Source: Planctomycetaceae bacterium
GTDB lineage: Bacteria; Planctomycetota; Planctomycetia; Pirellulales; Thermoguttaceae
Assembly: GCA_031274385.1 (NCBI GenBank)
Contig: JAISQH010000215.1
Location: 1-6,666 of the forward strand
Reading direction: 5' to 3'
DNA: 6,666 nt
The stretch's first letter is position 1, and each line of letters starts with the position of its first letter. Made by a program: the position numbers and the translations under genes. Below, in pieces: positions 5,797 to 6,666 of this stretch. The notes under the pieces were generated by a model that had not been told where the DNA came from, did no database searches, and was given only the letters and a program-made list of their open reading frames with translations.

Positions 5797-6666
5797 TTAT
5801 TCTTCGTCTTGGTCAAAGATTCCTCTTTTTCTTGGAATGAGCCAGCAGAAGAAAACGCCGCCGAAATACAAAACGGTTAGCGGAATTGCCATGAGAAGCA
5901 TGCTGCCGGGATCGCCGGGAGTCAGGAGCAATGCCAAAACGAAAATTGCCAGAATCGAAATCCGCCAACTCGAAATGTATTGCTTGAACGTAAAAATTCC
6001 CACCCGCTCCAAAACAAACATGACCAACGGTAATTGGAAACTTGCCCCAAAACCAATCGGTAACATCAGAGCAAAACCAATCCATTCACTGATTCGCGGG
6101 TCTGGATCGATATTCATTCGGGCGTTAAAACTGAAAAGAAAGTCCAGAACGTACTGGAACACGAAAAAAAACGCAAATAACGCCCCGCCAATAAAAAGAG
6201 CAATACTGATCGGAATAAAATAATAAACATACTTTTTTTCATGCGGATAAAGCCCGGCAGCAATAAACGACCAAAGATTGTATGCCACAAAAGGGGACGA
6301 AAGAACCAAGCCGAAAACAAGGGACGCTTTAAGATAATTACTGAATGCCTCATAAACTCCGAGTGCCCGTGTTCGTGTTTTGGGGTCGTCGGCAATTTTG
6401 GTGAAAAAAATCATTCGAATCGGTTGTTCGTCAAGGTGAACCGAATCGTACACCGTACCGAGAATTTCTTCTTGTTTCTGTTTCAGTTCTTTTTTCCGGG
6501 TGGTCAGATTATCGATTTCGTTCAGGTCAAAGACGGGATTGAATGTTCCGGTGTGCCGTAGGGTTTGACGTTGACGAACCCGCTCAAATTCGCCGGGAAA
6601 AATATACATCTCCACCGGTGCAACCTGAAATGTTTCCAACACCGACAGAATCTCCGCCGAATATCC
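5797..6666 (-). CDS. tatC: Sec-independent (twin-arginine) translocase subunit TatC, 5'-truncated by window edge
   Basis: The frame is open to the right edge, giving the last 289 residues; the N-terminus with the first membrane segment is missing. Numbering from the first visible residue, about 1-105 is a long polar first periplasmic loop, including a charged, possibly coiled stretch at 47-70 (NEIDNLTTRKKELKQKQEEI). Then come membrane segments at roughly 113-139, 149-178, 195-219, 234-250 and 254-277, the expected segments 2-6. TatC signatures are clear: SSPFVAYNLWSFIAAGLYPHEKK (E143, equivalent to E. coli E103), F-G-A-S-F-Q-L-P-L in segment 4, and L-T-P-G-D (D252, equivalent to D211). TatC is the inner-membrane receptor for twin-arginine signals such as that of the dehydrogenase in this window. 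Position 211 is Gln where E. coli has E170. It ends in tandem TAA TAA stops. The GTG at 6642 is internal rather than a start, because homology needs upstream residues. Confidence 0.95.
   Translation of the reverse strand, partial: GYSAEILSVLETFQVAPVEMYIFPGEFERVRQRQTLRHTGTFNPVFDLNEIDNLTTRKKELKQKQEEILGTVYDSVHLDEQPIRMIFFTKIADDPKTRTRALGVYEAFSNYLKASLVFGLVLSSPFVAYNLWSFIAAGLYPHEKKYVYYFIPISIALFIGGALFAFFFVFQYVLDFLFSFNARMNIDPDPRISEWIGFALMLPIGFGASFQLPLVMFVLERVGIFTFKQYISSWRISILAIFVLALLLTPGDPGSMLLMAIPLTVLYFGGVFFCWLIPRKRGIFDQDEE

Noticed and set aside
5537..6223. 228-codon plus-strand reading frame across the 21-bp array and beyond
   Set aside because: Its N-terminal third is just one open frame of the repeat (S-N-L-T-L-R-A), and the rest is antisense to the well-supported tatC gene. 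It lacks a ribosome-binding site.

Overview
The window looks like chromosomal DNA of a planctomycete, most likely Pirellulales-like, with a moderate-to-low GC content for that group. Four things point there: a Tat-exported Gfo/Idh/MocA oxidoreductase ending in an N-R-L-R-S-R-A-M-R-x-P-W-R tail that I associate with planctomycete homologues; a secreted HEAT-repeat protein; a Tyr/Thr/Val-rich repeat protein of the YTV type known from planctomycete cell walls; and a TatC with a very long first periplasmic loop. The assignment is an inference from protein style, without any database search.

Layout. Positions 1-1763 (minus) hold a secreted HEAT-repeat protein of at least 587 residues whose 3' end lies beyond the left edge. 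A 123-bp gap filled with 7-bp repeats separates it from the Tat-signal Gfo/Idh/MocA dehydrogenase at 1887-3245 (minus), which probably leads the transcription unit. A 605-bp divergent intergenic region (3246-3850) contains candidate promoters for both directions and a 185-bp palindromic element with about 46-bp terminal inverted repeats. The YTV-type surface protein is at 3851-5113 (plus). A 683-bp convergent intergenic region (5114-5796) is almost all repeats: a second, diverged copy of the palindromic element bounded by 14-bp direct repeats, a 91-bp cruciform-like palindrome, a solo arm of the element, and eleven units of a 21-bp tandem repeat. Positions 5797-6666 (minus) hold the C-terminal 289 residues of TatC, whose 5' end lies beyond the right edge.

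How the parts relate. The dehydrogenase carries a twin-arginine signal and would need a TatABC translocase, of which tatC is 2.5 kb away but is probably a separate transcription unit. The HEAT protein and dehydrogenase probably form an export-directed pair, perhaps for carbohydrate turnover. The YTV protein is probably exported by Sec to the cell surface. I found no phage, CRISPR, toxin or defence genes. The unusual content is the repeat-packed convergent spacer and the 16-residue repeat architecture of the surface protein.
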